DNA of 64,000 nt from Tritonibacter scottomollicae (GCF_003003215.1 NZ_PVUF01000014.1:29082-93081), one strand, 5' to 3'. Positions 24,889 through 34,408 are shown, counted from the stretch's first letter. The notes: generated by a model from the letters alone, not told the origin. Program-made: numbers and translations.

Positions 24889-25759
24889 ACGACTAACAAG
24901 AGGAAAGCACCCTTGGGCCCAATACGACTCTTCAAAGAAGAAAGTTCAACGGTTCGGCCTCTGCCCGGAGTGCAACAACGCCATGGTTCTGGTGAATATT
25001 CATAATCCAGAACCGCAGGTTACTCCGCACGGCCGACACCGGTTAAAGCGCGTTGACGGTTTTGAGTACTGCCTGGAAGAAATCTTGGGATGCCCCTTGC
25101 TAGATTCCCGACTCAAAAGTGATCTTGAAGCCGATATCACGGCCTTGACGCCTGAAGCAGTCGAACTCCGGGAGTTTCTAGTTGAGAACTTCAACTTGGC
25201 CGCGGGCATGTTTGCCGAGACAACCGGGATTTCACCATCCAAAACGATGTTACGAAAAATGCTCCGCTTGTTTTTCGAAGATCGCTGGTACCGTTGGCCA
25301 ACAGTCACAAAAGGCAACTTGCCTTGGACTTTTGCTCGGCTGACCTGCAATTTCAATCTCTACAAGCAAAAGATCCGACCTGAATCTGCAGTGTGGACAG
25401 CGGTTCAGAAACACGTTCCACACGCGGCTCTCGGAGAATACGGACGACTGGAAGCTCGTGGCAGTCATCGTGTCTACCTTGAGTTCGGCCTTGGTCAACA
25501 CAAGGTTCGATCAACGCAAGATGGCCGCATTCGGGAAACCATTAGTTTGCATGTTTTGAACACGGACCCGGTCGCGAAGGTCGATGAGCCAGTCTTTGAG
25601 ACAACGCTTGATTTGAACACCGAGGAGTTCCTAAGGCGGGTCGCCCATAAACTGCACCCGGCCGGATATGGCGCGGAGCTTGTTGAAGAAGCCCGTATGG
25701 TCCTCGCTGACTATCTCCACAATCATCCAGAAGCCCGCAGTCCGGAGGTCGAGACATGA
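24821..25759 (+). CDS. Hypothetical protein with zinc-binding CxxC motif
   Basis: 312 residues from ATG 24821, preceded by GGAGCGG. An early CPECNNAM motif and later CPLL suggest a zinc ribbon; the rest is mixed alpha/beta with LRKMLRLFFEDRWYRWP and a region of alternating hydrophobics (HRVYLEFGLGQHKVR). No signal or membrane segment, so cytoplasmic. I do not recognise the family. Possibly a nucleic-acid-associated plasmid accessory protein. Confidence 0.6.
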   Translation: MSEFVRLGDTTTAPVRVDLNMFERLTRGKHPWAQYDSSKKKVQRFGLCPECNNAMVLVNIHNPEPQVTPHGRHRLKRVDGFEYCLEEILGCPLLDSRLKSDLEADITALTPEAVELREFLVENFNLAAGMFAETTGISPSKTMLRKMLRLFFEDRWYRWPTVTKGNLPWTFARLTCNFNLYKQKIRPESAVWTAVQKHVPHAALGEYGRLEARGSHRVYLEFGLGQHKVRSTQDGRIRETISLHVLNTDPVAKVDEPVFETTLDLNTEEFLRRVAHKLHPAGYGAELVEEARMVLADYLHNHPEARSPEVET

Positions 25760-25846
25760 AGCTACTGCGAGATGTCGCCCAATGAAACTGCCGGTTCAGT
25801 TAGTGCCGCCATAGGGCCGCGACGGGTCAGAAATGGGTCAGGAATA

Positions 25847-25874
25847 CTGACTTATTTAACATAAGAAGTATTAT
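25847..25874 (+). promoter_or_regulatory. Candidate promoter for the small gene and traD
   Basis: CTGACT (25847-25852) and TATTAT (25869-25874) are spaced 16 bases apart, four of six and five of six matches to the sigma-70 boxes, in an AT-rich patch upstream of the 59-residue gene. It would allow traD-traI to be expressed apart from the long transfer operon. Sequence-only prediction. Confidence 0.35.
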
Positions 25875-25916
25875 CACGCACGACGAAACACTCAAAAGAA
25901 CAGAAAGGAGGACGGC

Positions 25917-26096
25917 ATGAATACCCTCTACCATTGGTTTTATCTGGCTGGATATGGCGGATGGATCATGCCTCGTCTCCTGCGCAGGGTGACAGCGCGT
26001 TCTGAGTGTCATCGCGCGTGGGTACTCGGCCACCTTGGCTACTTCGAAGAAGGCGGCATCAGGTTCAGTCCAGCCAACCCTTACCCGCCCGGCTGA
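25917..26096 (+). CDS. 59-residue hypothetical protein
   Basis: Short gene with an excellent ribosome-binding site (AAAGGAGG six bases before ATG). The product begins MNTLYHWFYLAGYGGW, then a basic section (PRLLRRVTARSECHR) and ends in ANPYPPG. Aromatic-rich and slightly hydrophobic N-terminus, possibly membrane-associated. No family recognised. It lies between a candidate promoter and the stem-loop ahead of traD. Confidence 0.6.
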   Translation: MNTLYHWFYLAGYGGWIMPRLLRRVTARSECHRAWVLGHLGYFEEGGIRFSPANPYPPG

Positions 26097-26131
26097 CCCC
26101 AGCACATTTGTACCATTTTGGTGAAAAACCG

Positions 26132-26158
26132 CGCGGCCCGAAGCTACCTCGGGCCGCG
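26132..26158. terminator. Perfect 10-bp stem-loop upstream of traD
   Basis: CGCGGCCCGA (26132-26141) pairs with TCGGGCCGCG (26149-26158) around a seven-base loop. On the minus strand it is followed by CGGTTTTTC, giving terminator character in that direction; on the plus strand the T-run is poor. It may insulate traD from the preceding transcript or be a structure in the traD leader. Confidence 0.5.
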
Positions 26159-26261
26159 ACACCCGAGCTTTTGCCATTCGAAAACAACATCAGCCAAGTG
26201 CCGCGGGTGTCCCGAACTATGAGGGATAGCTCGCGCTGCAGTGGAACGAGGGACATCGCCC

Positions 26262-29042
26262 ATGCGCAACAGAGGACACACGCAACTTGTCAGAGGCGGC
26301 CAGACGACACAACACTGGACGCGAATGGCAACACAGGTGCTCAAGTACAGCATCTCAATGGCCGCTGCGGCCTTCTCACTCTGCTATATAATTCTGGTCG
26401 CCAATAATTACGAAATGGATAAGGCCCGCCTGACCGGGACTTATTGGATTGCGGAATTCAACGTCGAGCAACGTGGCACTGAAGACCGCAAGCTGGACTA
26501 CGTGGATCTGAGCGGCAAGCGCGTCGAGCGCACAGCCGGACAGATCTACGCAGATCGTGAACTCCGCGAGATCTACAATCGCTATTCTGCGAACGCCTGG
26601 CGCTTCATGTATATCTCGCTGATCCCGGCCGCCCTCGCCTTCGTGGTGGTGTTCGCGATCTTCGGGATGGTTGGCAACTCCCTGAAGGAAGAGGAATATA
26701 TCCGGGGCGCGCGTCTGGTGACGGCCAATGAGCTGAAGGCCTGGTCAAAGCGGAAATGGCGCGAATACGAAAAGCGTTTTGGCAAAAACTCCAAGAAAGG
26801 CCCGCGCTACACGCTTGCCGGCATCGAGTTCCCGCCCAACTCAGTAGAGGCCCAGATCGGCATCACCGGGACAGTTGGTGTTGGTAAAACCAATGCGATG
26901 CATGAGTTGCTGAACACGATCCGCGAGGCGGGTGGTCGCGCCATCATCTATGACCGGATGGGGGGCTTGCTGCGGGATCACTACGACCCGGAAAAAGACA
27001 TCATCCTGAACCCCTTCGATGAGCGCTCTGTTGGCTGGTCTCCCTTCAATGAGGTGATCTCCGCCGAAGGCTTTGCCCAGATTGCCGAGGTGATGATCCC
27101 AGACCATCCCGGTTCTCTGGATAGCTTCTGGACGCAGGCCGCGCGGCTGGTGTTCCAGTACACCGCCCGCGAGCTGGCCAAATCCGGAAAAACCACCAAC
27201 GACGAATTGCGCAAGGCGATCATGAACATTCCGTCCGAGGAGCTGGCCGAGATCGTGGCGCCAACACCTGGCGCGCACTTCTTTGGCGAGCATGTGGCGA
27301 AAACCTCCGGCTCGATCCGGGCCAATATGATCACCGAGCTGCGCTTTCTGGAATACCTGCGGGACGATGCTGACCCCTTCTCAATCCGAGATTGGGTTGT
27401 GAATGACCGGCCCGGCTTCGTGTTCCTGACCGGCAACGCGGAGCAGTCGGCGGCGGTGCGCAATATCGTCTCGACAGTCTTTGAGGTGGCGGCAAACGCG
27501 CTGATGACAACTGAGGAAAGCCGTGATCCGAAAATCTGGTTCTTCCTCGATGAGGTTCCGACCCTCAACAAGTTGCCGTTCCTGCCCAAAAGCCTTGCGG
27601 AAATCCGTCAGTTCGGCGGCGCGTTTGTCGTGGGATATCAGGTGTTCTCCCAGCTGGAGGACATCTATGGCGACAAGGCTGCGGAGACCATCTCCGGGGT
27701 ATTGAACAACCGCGTTGTCTTCAACACGCCTGATTACAACACGGCGCAACGGTCCTCTCGCTCTCTGGGCGAGGAGGATGTGATCGAGCAGCAGGAAAAC
27801 ATCACGCTCGGCGCGAACGACACGCGCGATGGCGTGGGGATTGTCGGCCGGCGCACACAGCGCGCGATTGTGACCCCTGCAGAGATCCAATCCCTGCCCC
27901 AGTTCGTGGCCTATTTCCGGCCCGCATATGACGCCCCAACAGCCAAGGTCCGGTTTGAACCTGTTCCAACCAAGGCAACGGCGGAAAAGTTCATCGCCTA
28001 TAAGGGCAATGGGTTTGACCAGGGCGGCATGCAGGTCTCGGCCGTCAACGTGGAAATCAAAGAGGGCGCCAAGGTCGTCGCAGGCTTTGCATCTGACAAA
28101 CCGCAAGATCAGAAGGCTGAATTTTTCCGCTGGCTGGACCGCGTGCGTCCCGAAGGATCAGCACAGATCGAGGATCCAGCCAACACGTCTGAGCGGGACT
28201 GGTACTGGCAGCATTTTGCCACGGCGCGCGTGCGTGGCCTCGATGTGAAAGAGATCGCCCATCCCGATCCCTATGCTGGCTTCGCTGGCAACGGCATCGG
28301 TCAGGCGCGGGAAACCGTCTATGTCCCCTACCCCGGCGCCGCACCTGGGCCACAGACAAGCCCGCCCAAAGAAAAGGCACCAGCTGCAGCTGAAGAACCC
28401 GTTCCCTCGTCCGTAAATAACCAACCCATTTGGCGGCAAGTACGGAACAAAGCCATTTTCCTCGACTTTGATGGCGTCCTGCACAAAGGGACATCAGGAA
28501 CCTTCAATAAGTTGCCGCTTTTGGAGCAATTTCTGCGCCAGAATGATGATGTCGATGTGGTGATCTCTTCGAGCTGGCGTACAGCTGACCAAGATTATCT
28601 GGAACGCCTGTTCAGCTCTGATCTTCGCCATCGCCTGATTGGCACCACTATACCAGAAAATACAGTTCCGACCCGAAACATGGAAATCGACCTTTGGGCC
28701 GGGACCTATGGGGTGAAGTCCTATGTGGCGCTCGATGACGACGCCACCCTGTTTGATTCAGCCTGGCCCCATCTCCTTCAAACTGACGGTAGCAAGGGAC
28801 TGCAGCCAGACGACATTCATCGGCTTGAAGAATGGATTGGGGCGGGCATTTCCACCCCGGATCAAAGGCCCCTGCCCCTCTCTCTTCGTGCCCATCCGGC
28901 TTTTGGCCAAACACAGCCAGACCGGAAAACGCCCCAGCGTCCAGCATCAGCGACCAAGTTCAGACTAAGCGAAGCAGATCCCCTCGATGATGCCGCCAGA
29001 AAGTTTCTGAGCCTTGAAACCGCTTTCGAGGAGGATCACTGA
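26262..29042 (+). CDS. traD: TraD coupling protein fused to a C-terminal HAD-like domain
   Basis: 926 residues from ATG 26262 (26241 is an in-frame alternative). Two N-terminal membrane helices near residues 30-50 and 113-140, then the coupling ATPase with GTVGVGKT at 203-210 and Walker B IWFFLDE around Asp430. TraD hands the relaxase-DNA complex to the T4SS. Beyond about residue 725 a separate domain appears: AIFLDFDGVLH with Asp735 and Asp737, SSSWR at 769-773, and ALDDDA at 823-828, the motif order of HAD-like phosphatase domains, closest to the HAD domain linked to RNA-repair proteins. Such a tail is not part of canonical TraD. A basic, proline-rich end follows. Confidence 0.92.
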   Translation: MRNRGHTQLVRGGQTTQHWTRMATQVLKYSISMAAAAFSLCYIILVANNYEMDKARLTGTYWIAEFNVEQRGTEDRKLDYVDLSGKRVERTAGQIYADRELREIYNRYSANAWRFMYISLIPAALAFVVVFAIFGMVGNSLKEEEYIRGARLVTANELKAWSKRKWREYEKRFGKNSKKGPRYTLAGIEFPPNSVEAQIGITGTVGVGKTNAMHELLNTIREAGGRAIIYDRMGGLLRDHYDPEKDIILNPFDERSVGWSPFNEVISAEGFAQIAEVMIPDHPGSLDSFWTQAARLVFQYTARELAKSGKTTNDELRKAIMNIPSEELAEIVAPTPGAHFFGEHVAKTSGSIRANMITELRFLEYLRDDADPFSIRDWVVNDRPGFVFLTGNAEQSAAVRNIVSTVFEVAANALMTTEESRDPKIWFFLDEVPTLNKLPFLPKSLAEIRQFGGAFVVGYQVFSQLEDIYGDKAAETISGVLNNRVVFNTPDYNTAQRSSRSLGEEDVIEQQENITLGANDTRDGVGIVGRRTQRAIVTPAEIQSLPQFVAYFRPAYDAPTAKVRFEPVPTKATAEKFIAYKGNGFDQGGMQVSAVNVEIKEGAKVVAGFASDKPQDQKAEFFRWLDRVRPEGSAQIEDPANTSERDWYWQHFATARVRGLDVKEIAHPDPYAGFAGNGIGQARETVYVPYPGAAPGPQTSPPKEKAPAAAEEPVPSSVNNQPIWRQVRNKAIFLDFDGVLHKGTSGTFNKLPLLEQFLRQNDDVDVVISSSWRTADQDYLERLFSSDLRHRLIGTTIPENTVPTRNMEIDLWAGTYGVKSYVALDDDATLFDSAWPHLLQTDGSKGLQPDDIHRLEEWIGAGISTPDQRPLPLSLRAHPAFGQTQPDRKTPQRPASATKFRLSEADPLDDAARKFLSLETAFEEDH

Positions 29043-29043
29043 C

Positions 29044-32000
29044 ATGATGTCGATTTCCAACGTCTCGGCCGGGGCTGCTGCCAGCGGTTACTACAAGGAA
29101 GAAGGCTATTACAAAGCCGGATCAGAAGAGGGCCAGAAGGCTGCAACCTGGTTCGGAAAGGCCGCTGAGGAAAACGGCCTGACCGGCTTTGTCGATGACA
29201 AACAGTTCGCACAGTTCCTCGATGGTGAAGCTCCGGATGGTAAGCTGATGGGGCGCTATGTGGATGGTGAACGCCAGCACCGGCCCGGCCTTGATCTGAC
29301 ATTCTCTGCATCAAAATCGGCCTCGGTAGCAGCACTGGTCATTGGCGACAATCGGATCATTGAGGCCCATGACGCTGCCGTGCGCTCTGCCATGACGGTG
29401 GTGGAAGAGCGGTTCATCAAGACCCGGTTCCAGCAAGACGGGGAAATAACCACCAAGAATGCTGAAGGTATCATCGCCGGCATCTACCGACACGATACCT
29501 CGCGTGCGCTTGATCCAAACCTGCACAGCCATGCCGTCATCGCCAATATGGCGAAGAACGAGAATGATGGCTTCACTGCCATCCGCAATGAGGCTGTCTT
29601 CAACAATCGCAAGCTCATCACAGAGATCTACCGTTCCGACTTTGAGAACCGGATGAAGGAGCACGGGATCGCCACTGAACGCGGTAGGTATGGAGAGGTG
29701 AATATTTCCGGCATCCCACGTGAGGTCACGGAAACATTTTCAAAGCGCCGACAGGAGATCCTAAATGCACTTGATAACAAGGGTGTAGAATATTCTGCTG
29801 ATACGGCGAGCAAGGCCACACTGGCGACCCGTGCAGCCAAGCATAAGAACCTGGACCGGGAGGCCCTGCGCGCTGACTGGCGATCTGATGCGCTTGCCGC
29901 AGGTCTCAGCCGGGATCAGCTGGAACGCGGAACTATTGAGAACGCCCCTATCGCGCCAACGGCCCCGACCCCAATACCGCGCTCGGTTCAAGAGGCAGAG
30001 CAAACCCCTCAATCGGACCCAAAAGAGGCCTCACTCGTCGCCGGCATCGTCTCGTGGATGAAAAACCTGGTTGCAGCCCCGCAGCAACAGCAACCGAAAG
30101 CACAAACGACGCCTGATACGATTGAAGGACGGGCCGTGAGCAAAGCCATCGAGCATGTAAGCGAGCGACACTCTGTTTATGAACGCTCCACCCTCACGGC
30201 AGCGGCGCTTCGCTTCTCCAGCGGCACCAACCTTGAAAAACTGGACAAGGAAATTGACCGGCGCATCGAGGCCGGCGATCTCTATGCCAACGGAAAGAAC
30301 GGCGAACACCTCACCGATCGCGCATCGGTTGCGGTCGAAAAAGCGGTCCTGCAGACGTGGAAAGACTCTGAACAGACCCCCGGTCTCGATCTAAACTCAA
30401 GACACGCCAAATCGGGCATCCCTGATCTTTCCGCCACCTTGGCGAAGGAAAGCACGCTGACAGCAGGTCAGCTGGCTGCGCTCGAAACCTCACTTTCCGG
30501 TCAGGGCAGGTATGTCGGTGTTCAGGGCTACGCGGGATCTGGTAAGACCTACATGGTCGAAAAACTCAGCGAGTTGGCCGGTCAGGCTGGCTATGAGGTC
30601 AAGGGCTTTGCCCCTAGCCTTCAGGCGGTCAAAGAACTGGATACCGCCCTCCCCGGATCCTCAACACTGGCGCGCGTCGTGAACAGCGAACGCAACTATC
30701 CCCAGAAAGTGGACAACAGCCGGTCGATCCTTTTGGTGGATGAAAGCTCGATGGTCTCCGCACGCGATATGCGCAGCTTCATGGACTATGCGGAGCGCAC
30801 CAACGCTGCCCGCGTCGTCCTGGTCGGTGATACCAAGCAGCTTGATGCCGTGAGCGCCGGCCAACCCTTTGCCCAGCTTCAGGAGACCGGCATGCGGACG
30901 GCCGTCATGGATGAAATCAGGCGGCAACGCGATGGCACCCTGCGCGAGGCAGTGTATGACACCGTGCGTGGCGACATTGCTGGTGCCTTCGCCAAGCTGG
31001 AGAACAACATCCACAAGGCGGAAAACCCACAGCAGGCGGCAGCAGAGAAATATCTATCCCTCCCGGCCGATGAGCGATCAGAGACCCGTATCCTGACGCT
31101 CACAAACGCGTCCCGCGCCGAAATCAACGCAGTGGTTCGAGACGGGTTGAAACAGGAAGGCAGCCTCGCATCTGAGGGTGTGACTGTTTCTGGTCTTGCC
31201 CCCCGCCCGATGACGGCTGTCGAAAGGAGTGATGCGCAGAGCTACGCCGCCGGCGATGTCTTGCAGTCCCTTGTCAGCAGCAAGGATCATGGGCTGTCGA
31301 AAAACGCCCTCTACATCGTTCAGGAGGCCGACACAAAAACCAACAGCCTGACGGTCGCGCGTGAATCCGACGGGGTACGCCTCGATATCCCACTGAATGG
31401 CATGACGGGAAACAAGGAACTCGGTGCCTCATTCATGGCCTATCGGCCGGAGGATCGAGAGCTGTCGGCCGGCGATGCGGTACGCATCCGGATCACCGAC
31501 AAAGCCAATGACCTTTCCAATGGTGAGCGAGCAAAAATTACATCCGTCGAGGATGGCGCGATTGGATTGGAAACATCCAACGGCAAGCAAATCCAACTCA
31601 ATGCACAAAGCCTCGGCGCGCGCGGTCTTGAACATGATTATGCAGCAACCGCCCATTCGGTTCAGGGTGAAACTGTTGATCGGGTCATTGTGTCGATGAA
31701 TGGCGGCGACAGGCTGGCTACTCAAAAGGGGTTCTATGTGGAAATCAGCCGCGCACGGGATGAGGCGGTTTTATACACGGACAACCGGGCGGCCCTGGCA
31801 AGAAACATTGCAGAGAATACCGGCATCCAGACAACCGCATTGGCAACACAAATTGAATCACAAAAACCACGCGAGGAAATTATCGACTCTGTTCAAGCGG
31901 TGGATAGAGCGGTCGAGCATATAAGTGAACGCGACTCCGCATATAGCCGTGGGCATTTGACAATTACTGCTTTACAATTTGCCTACGGCTCTAGTTTTGA

Positions 32001-33831
32001 TCAGGTCGATAAAGAAATTAACACACGCATTAAAGACGGTCGGTTATTTGTAAGCGGCGATGAGGGTGAAATGCTCACAGACAAGGCATCTGTTGATTTG
32101 GAGCGTTCCATTATTGCGACGTGGCAGGCTTCCGAGAAAAGTGGCGGATTGGACCTCCCGTCCGAACAAGGACGCAATGGGGAAAGCTTACTATCCCGAC
32201 GGTTAAACGTCGTCCGTTCTCTAACTGATGGTCAGCGGTCGTCAATTGAAACGGCTCTCACGGGAGAGGGGCGATATGTTGGTATTCAGGGTTATGCGGG
32301 TACTGGTAAAACCTACATGCTTGAGCGCATGTCGCATTACGCCGCGCAAGCCGGGTACGACGTAAAGGGTATGGCCCCAAGCCACCAAGCTGTGCACGAA
32401 CTCGCCAGTGTACTTGGCAGCGCGGAAACCCTCGCAAAGATCACGACAGCTGAACGTCACCACCCGCAGGACGTGGACAATAGCAAGACCATTCTGGTGG
32501 TCGATGAGGCCTCGATGGCCTCAGCTCAGGACTTGCGCAGCTTCATGGATTACGCCGAGCGCACCGGTGCACCTCGTGTGGTCCTGGTCGGCGATACACA
32601 GCAGTTGGATTCCGTGGCCGCAGGTCAACCTTATGCGCAGCTGCAGAACGCCGGGATGCGGACAGCCGTCATGGATGAGATCCGCCGACAACGGAACGAT
32701 GATCTGAAAGCGGCCGTCCATCACTCGATCCGTCAGGAAATCCAACCTGCCTTCAGCCGCATGGAGGGCAATGTTCTGCAGGTGGAAAACCTCAGCATTG
32801 ACGCCGCAGAGCGATACTTGTTGCTGTCCCCGAGTGAACGTGAAGGCACCCGGATCCTCACCCTCACCAATGCCTCCCGCTCAGAGATCAATAGCGTTGT
32901 CCGTGATGGGCTTTGGCAGGAGGGACGATTGAAAGGAGAAGAAGTCGAGCTGAAGGGCCTCCAAAATCGCCAACTGACCGAAACCCAACTTGCCGATGCG
33001 CGCAGCTACACCCCCGGCGATCTGGTTCTGTCAGTGGCCACCAGCAAGGAATTCGGGCTGCAGAAAAACAACCTCTATGTGGTTCAGCAATCCGATCATC
33101 AGCGCAACAGGCTGATCGTCCAGCATGAAGAAACCGGCGAGAAATCCATCCTCCCACTCGATGCAAAGTTCAATCGCCGAGACCTCGGAAAAGCCCTTGT
33201 TGCCTATGATCGAGAGAACCGGGAAATGGCGGCCGGCGACCAGGTGCGGTTCCGGATCACCGATCCAGAGGCGGGTGTCACCAACGGTGTTCGTGTTGAA
33301 ATCAAATCAACCTCAGGTGGAATAATTGAAGCGAAAGCGCTGGATGGCAGTACCATCAGCGTGCCGCAGAACAGCATTGCAGCGCGCGGAATGGAGCATG
33401 ACTACGCGGCCACTGCGCATGCCGTTCAGGGTGAATCTGTGGATCGTGTGATCGTGGCCATGAACTCAACCGAACGTCTCGCCACACAGAAAAGTTTCTA
33501 TGTGGAAATCAGCCGCGCACGGGACGAGGCGGTCCTTCTGACGGACGATCCAGATCGTCTGTCAAAGACCATCGAAAAGCAGACCGGCATCCGGCCGACA
33601 GCGCTCGACACATGGATGGACGGTCGTCTGATTGGCGTTCGCGAGCAGCAGCCAGAGGAAGAGAAAGCCAAGGATCAACAGCAGGAAAAAGCTGAACCCG
33701 AGAAGGAAAAGACGATCAGGGATAGGGAGCCTGACGCCCCTACCCTACCCGGCCTCTTTGAAGCGAAACTTAAAGAATTTGAAAAGCAGGCTGAACTGGT
33801 CCTGCAGCGACAGAAGGAAATTGAACGATGA
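29044..33831 (+). CDS. traI: TraI, MobF relaxase with two helicase modules
   Basis: 1595 residues. N-terminal MobF relaxase: tyrosines Y16, Y17, Y22, Y23 and metal-binding His150, His161, His163 (LDPNLHSHAVI). Two RecD-like helicase modules follow, offset by exactly 588 residues: Walker A Lys501 (GYAGSGKT) and Lys1089 (GYAGTGKT), Walker B Asp566 and Asp1154, and each ending in a YAATAHxVQGExVDRVIV motif. F TraI keeps only one active helicase; here both look intact. The tail is Glu/Lys-rich. TraI nicks oriT and unwinds the transferred strand. It overlaps the next gene by four bases. Confidence 0.95.
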   Translation: MMSISNVSAGAAASGYYKEEGYYKAGSEEGQKAATWFGKAAEENGLTGFVDDKQFAQFLDGEAPDGKLMGRYVDGERQHRPGLDLTFSASKSASVAALVIGDNRIIEAHDAAVRSAMTVVEERFIKTRFQQDGEITTKNAEGIIAGIYRHDTSRALDPNLHSHAVIANMAKNENDGFTAIRNEAVFNNRKLITEIYRSDFENRMKEHGIATERGRYGEVNISGIPREVTETFSKRRQEILNALDNKGVEYSADTASKATLATRAAKHKNLDREALRADWRSDALAAGLSRDQLERGTIENAPIAPTAPTPIPRSVQEAEQTPQSDPKEASLVAGIVSWMKNLVAAPQQQQPKAQTTPDTIEGRAVSKAIEHVSERHSVYERSTLTAAALRFSSGTNLEKLDKEIDRRIEAGDLYANGKNGEHLTDRASVAVEKAVLQTWKDSEQTPGLDLNSRHAKSGIPDLSATLAKESTLTAGQLAALETSLSGQGRYVGVQGYAGSGKTYMVEKLSELAGQAGYEVKGFAPSLQAVKELDTALPGSSTLARVVNSERNYPQKVDNSRSILLVDESSMVSARDMRSFMDYAERTNAARVVLVGDTKQLDAVSAGQPFAQLQETGMRTAVMDEIRRQRDGTLREAVYDTVRGDIAGAFAKLENNIHKAENPQQAAAEKYLSLPADERSETRILTLTNASRAEINAVVRDGLKQEGSLASEGVTVSGLAPRPMTAVERSDAQSYAAGDVLQSLVSSKDHGLSKNALYIVQEADTKTNSLTVARESDGVRLDIPLNGMTGNKELGASFMAYRPEDRELSAGDAVRIRITDKANDLSNGERAKITSVEDGAIGLETSNGKQIQLNAQSLGARGLEHDYAATAHSVQGETVDRVIVSMNGGDRLATQKGFYVEISRARDEAVLYTDNRAALARNIAENTGIQTTALATQIESQKPREEIIDSVQAVDRAVEHISERDSAYSRGHLTITALQFAYGSSFDQVDKEINTRIKDGRLFVSGDEGEMLTDKASVDLERSIIATWQASEKSGGLDLPSEQGRNGESLLSRRLNVVRSLTDGQRSSIETALTGEGRYVGIQGYAGTGKTYMLERMSHYAAQAGYDVKGMAPSHQAVHELASVLGSAETLAKITTAERHHPQDVDNSKTILVVDEASMASAQDLRSFMDYAERTGAPRVVLVGDTQQLDSVAAGQPYAQLQNAGMRTAVMDEIRRQRNDDLKAAVHHSIRQEIQPAFSRMEGNVLQVENLSIDAAERYLLLSPSEREGTRILTLTNASRSEINSVVRDGLWQEGRLKGEEVELKGLQNRQLTETQLADARSYTPGDLVLSVATSKEFGLQKNNLYVVQQSDHQRNRLIVQHEETGEKSILPLDAKFNRRDLGKALVAYDRENREMAAGDQVRFRITDPEAGVTNGVRVEIKSTSGGIIEAKALDGSTISVPQNSIAARGMEHDYAATAHAVQGESVDRVIVAMNSTERLATQKSFYVEISRARDEAVLLTDDPDRLSKTIEKQTGIRPTALDTWMDGRLIGVREQQPEEEKAKDQQQEKAEPEKEKTIRDREPDAPTLPGLFEAKLKEFEKQAELVLQRQKEIER

Positions 33832-34319
33832 GCGACGTACAACAAAACCTCCGTGTGCGCCTCGGTCCTCTGGCAAGCGCCTTGATTGAGGGCAGCTCGG
33901 AGACCCGGCAGGAGGCACTTGAGCAGGCGATCCAGAAGCTTCAGGAGGCTGCAGATGGATCAGAAAACACCAAGGCCGCACCTGCCGATAGCAGCACTGA
34001 TCTGAGCGCTCTCTCGCATCAAATCAGCCAACAAGGTGAACTCCTTTCTTCGCTTCGGCTCCAGGTGATGAAAGAGATGCAGATGCTCCGTTTGCTCGTC
34101 GCGTCTTTGATGTCTGATACGAATTCCGGGCAACAACAGCTGCTTGCCTTTGCAACTGATGCGATTGAGGATTTGCGCGAACACAACGGCCTCTTGAAGG
34201 AACAAGAGCTGTCGAACCTCGAAAGCGCAGAAGCAGCATTCACGGTCGCGGTACGTAACCAACTGCAAATGGGCGGCGATGAAATCGAGTCCGATTTGGA
34301 AGAGGAGATCGAGCGATGA
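33828..34319 (+). CDS. Small coiled-coil protein translationally coupled to traI
   Basis: 163 acidic residues with long helical, heptad-like stretches (LLSSLRLQVMKEMQMLRLLVA segment and the C-terminal DEIESDLEEEIER). No signal peptide or membrane span. The N-terminus, NLRVRLGPLASALIEG, could form a small DNA-binding or dimerisation unit. ATGA overlaps join it to traI upstream and to the 34316 frame downstream, so it belongs to the transfer operon. It may be a relaxosome accessory factor; that is inference from position. Confidence 0.65.
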   Translation: MSDVQQNLRVRLGPLASALIEGSSETRQEALEQAIQKLQEAADGSENTKAAPADSSTDLSALSHQISQQGELLSSLRLQVMKEMQMLRLLVASLMSDTNSGQQQLLAFATDAIEDLREHNGLLKEQELSNLESAEAAFTVAVRNQLQMGGDEIESDLEEEIER

Positions 34320-34347
34320 AACCGACGGAGCAGCAGCCGATTTTGCC

Positions 34348-34408
34348 GGGCCACAGCTGGGCCAAGGGGTGGGCCAGCCTGGGCCAGAGCCGGGCCACAG
34401 CTGGGCCA
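34348..34408. repeat. Six GGGCCA motifs at one-helical-turn spacing
   Basis: GGGCCA starts at 34348, 34359, 34371, 34381, 34392 and 34403, giving intervals of 11, 12, 10, 11 and 11 bases. The first and last pairs are each joined by CAGCT, making two copies of GGGCCACAGCTGGGCCA. All motifs face the same side of the helix, as in iterons or arrays bound by an oligomeric protein. It lies just after traI-linked genes and 110 bases before the island attachment core. Confidence 0.7.
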
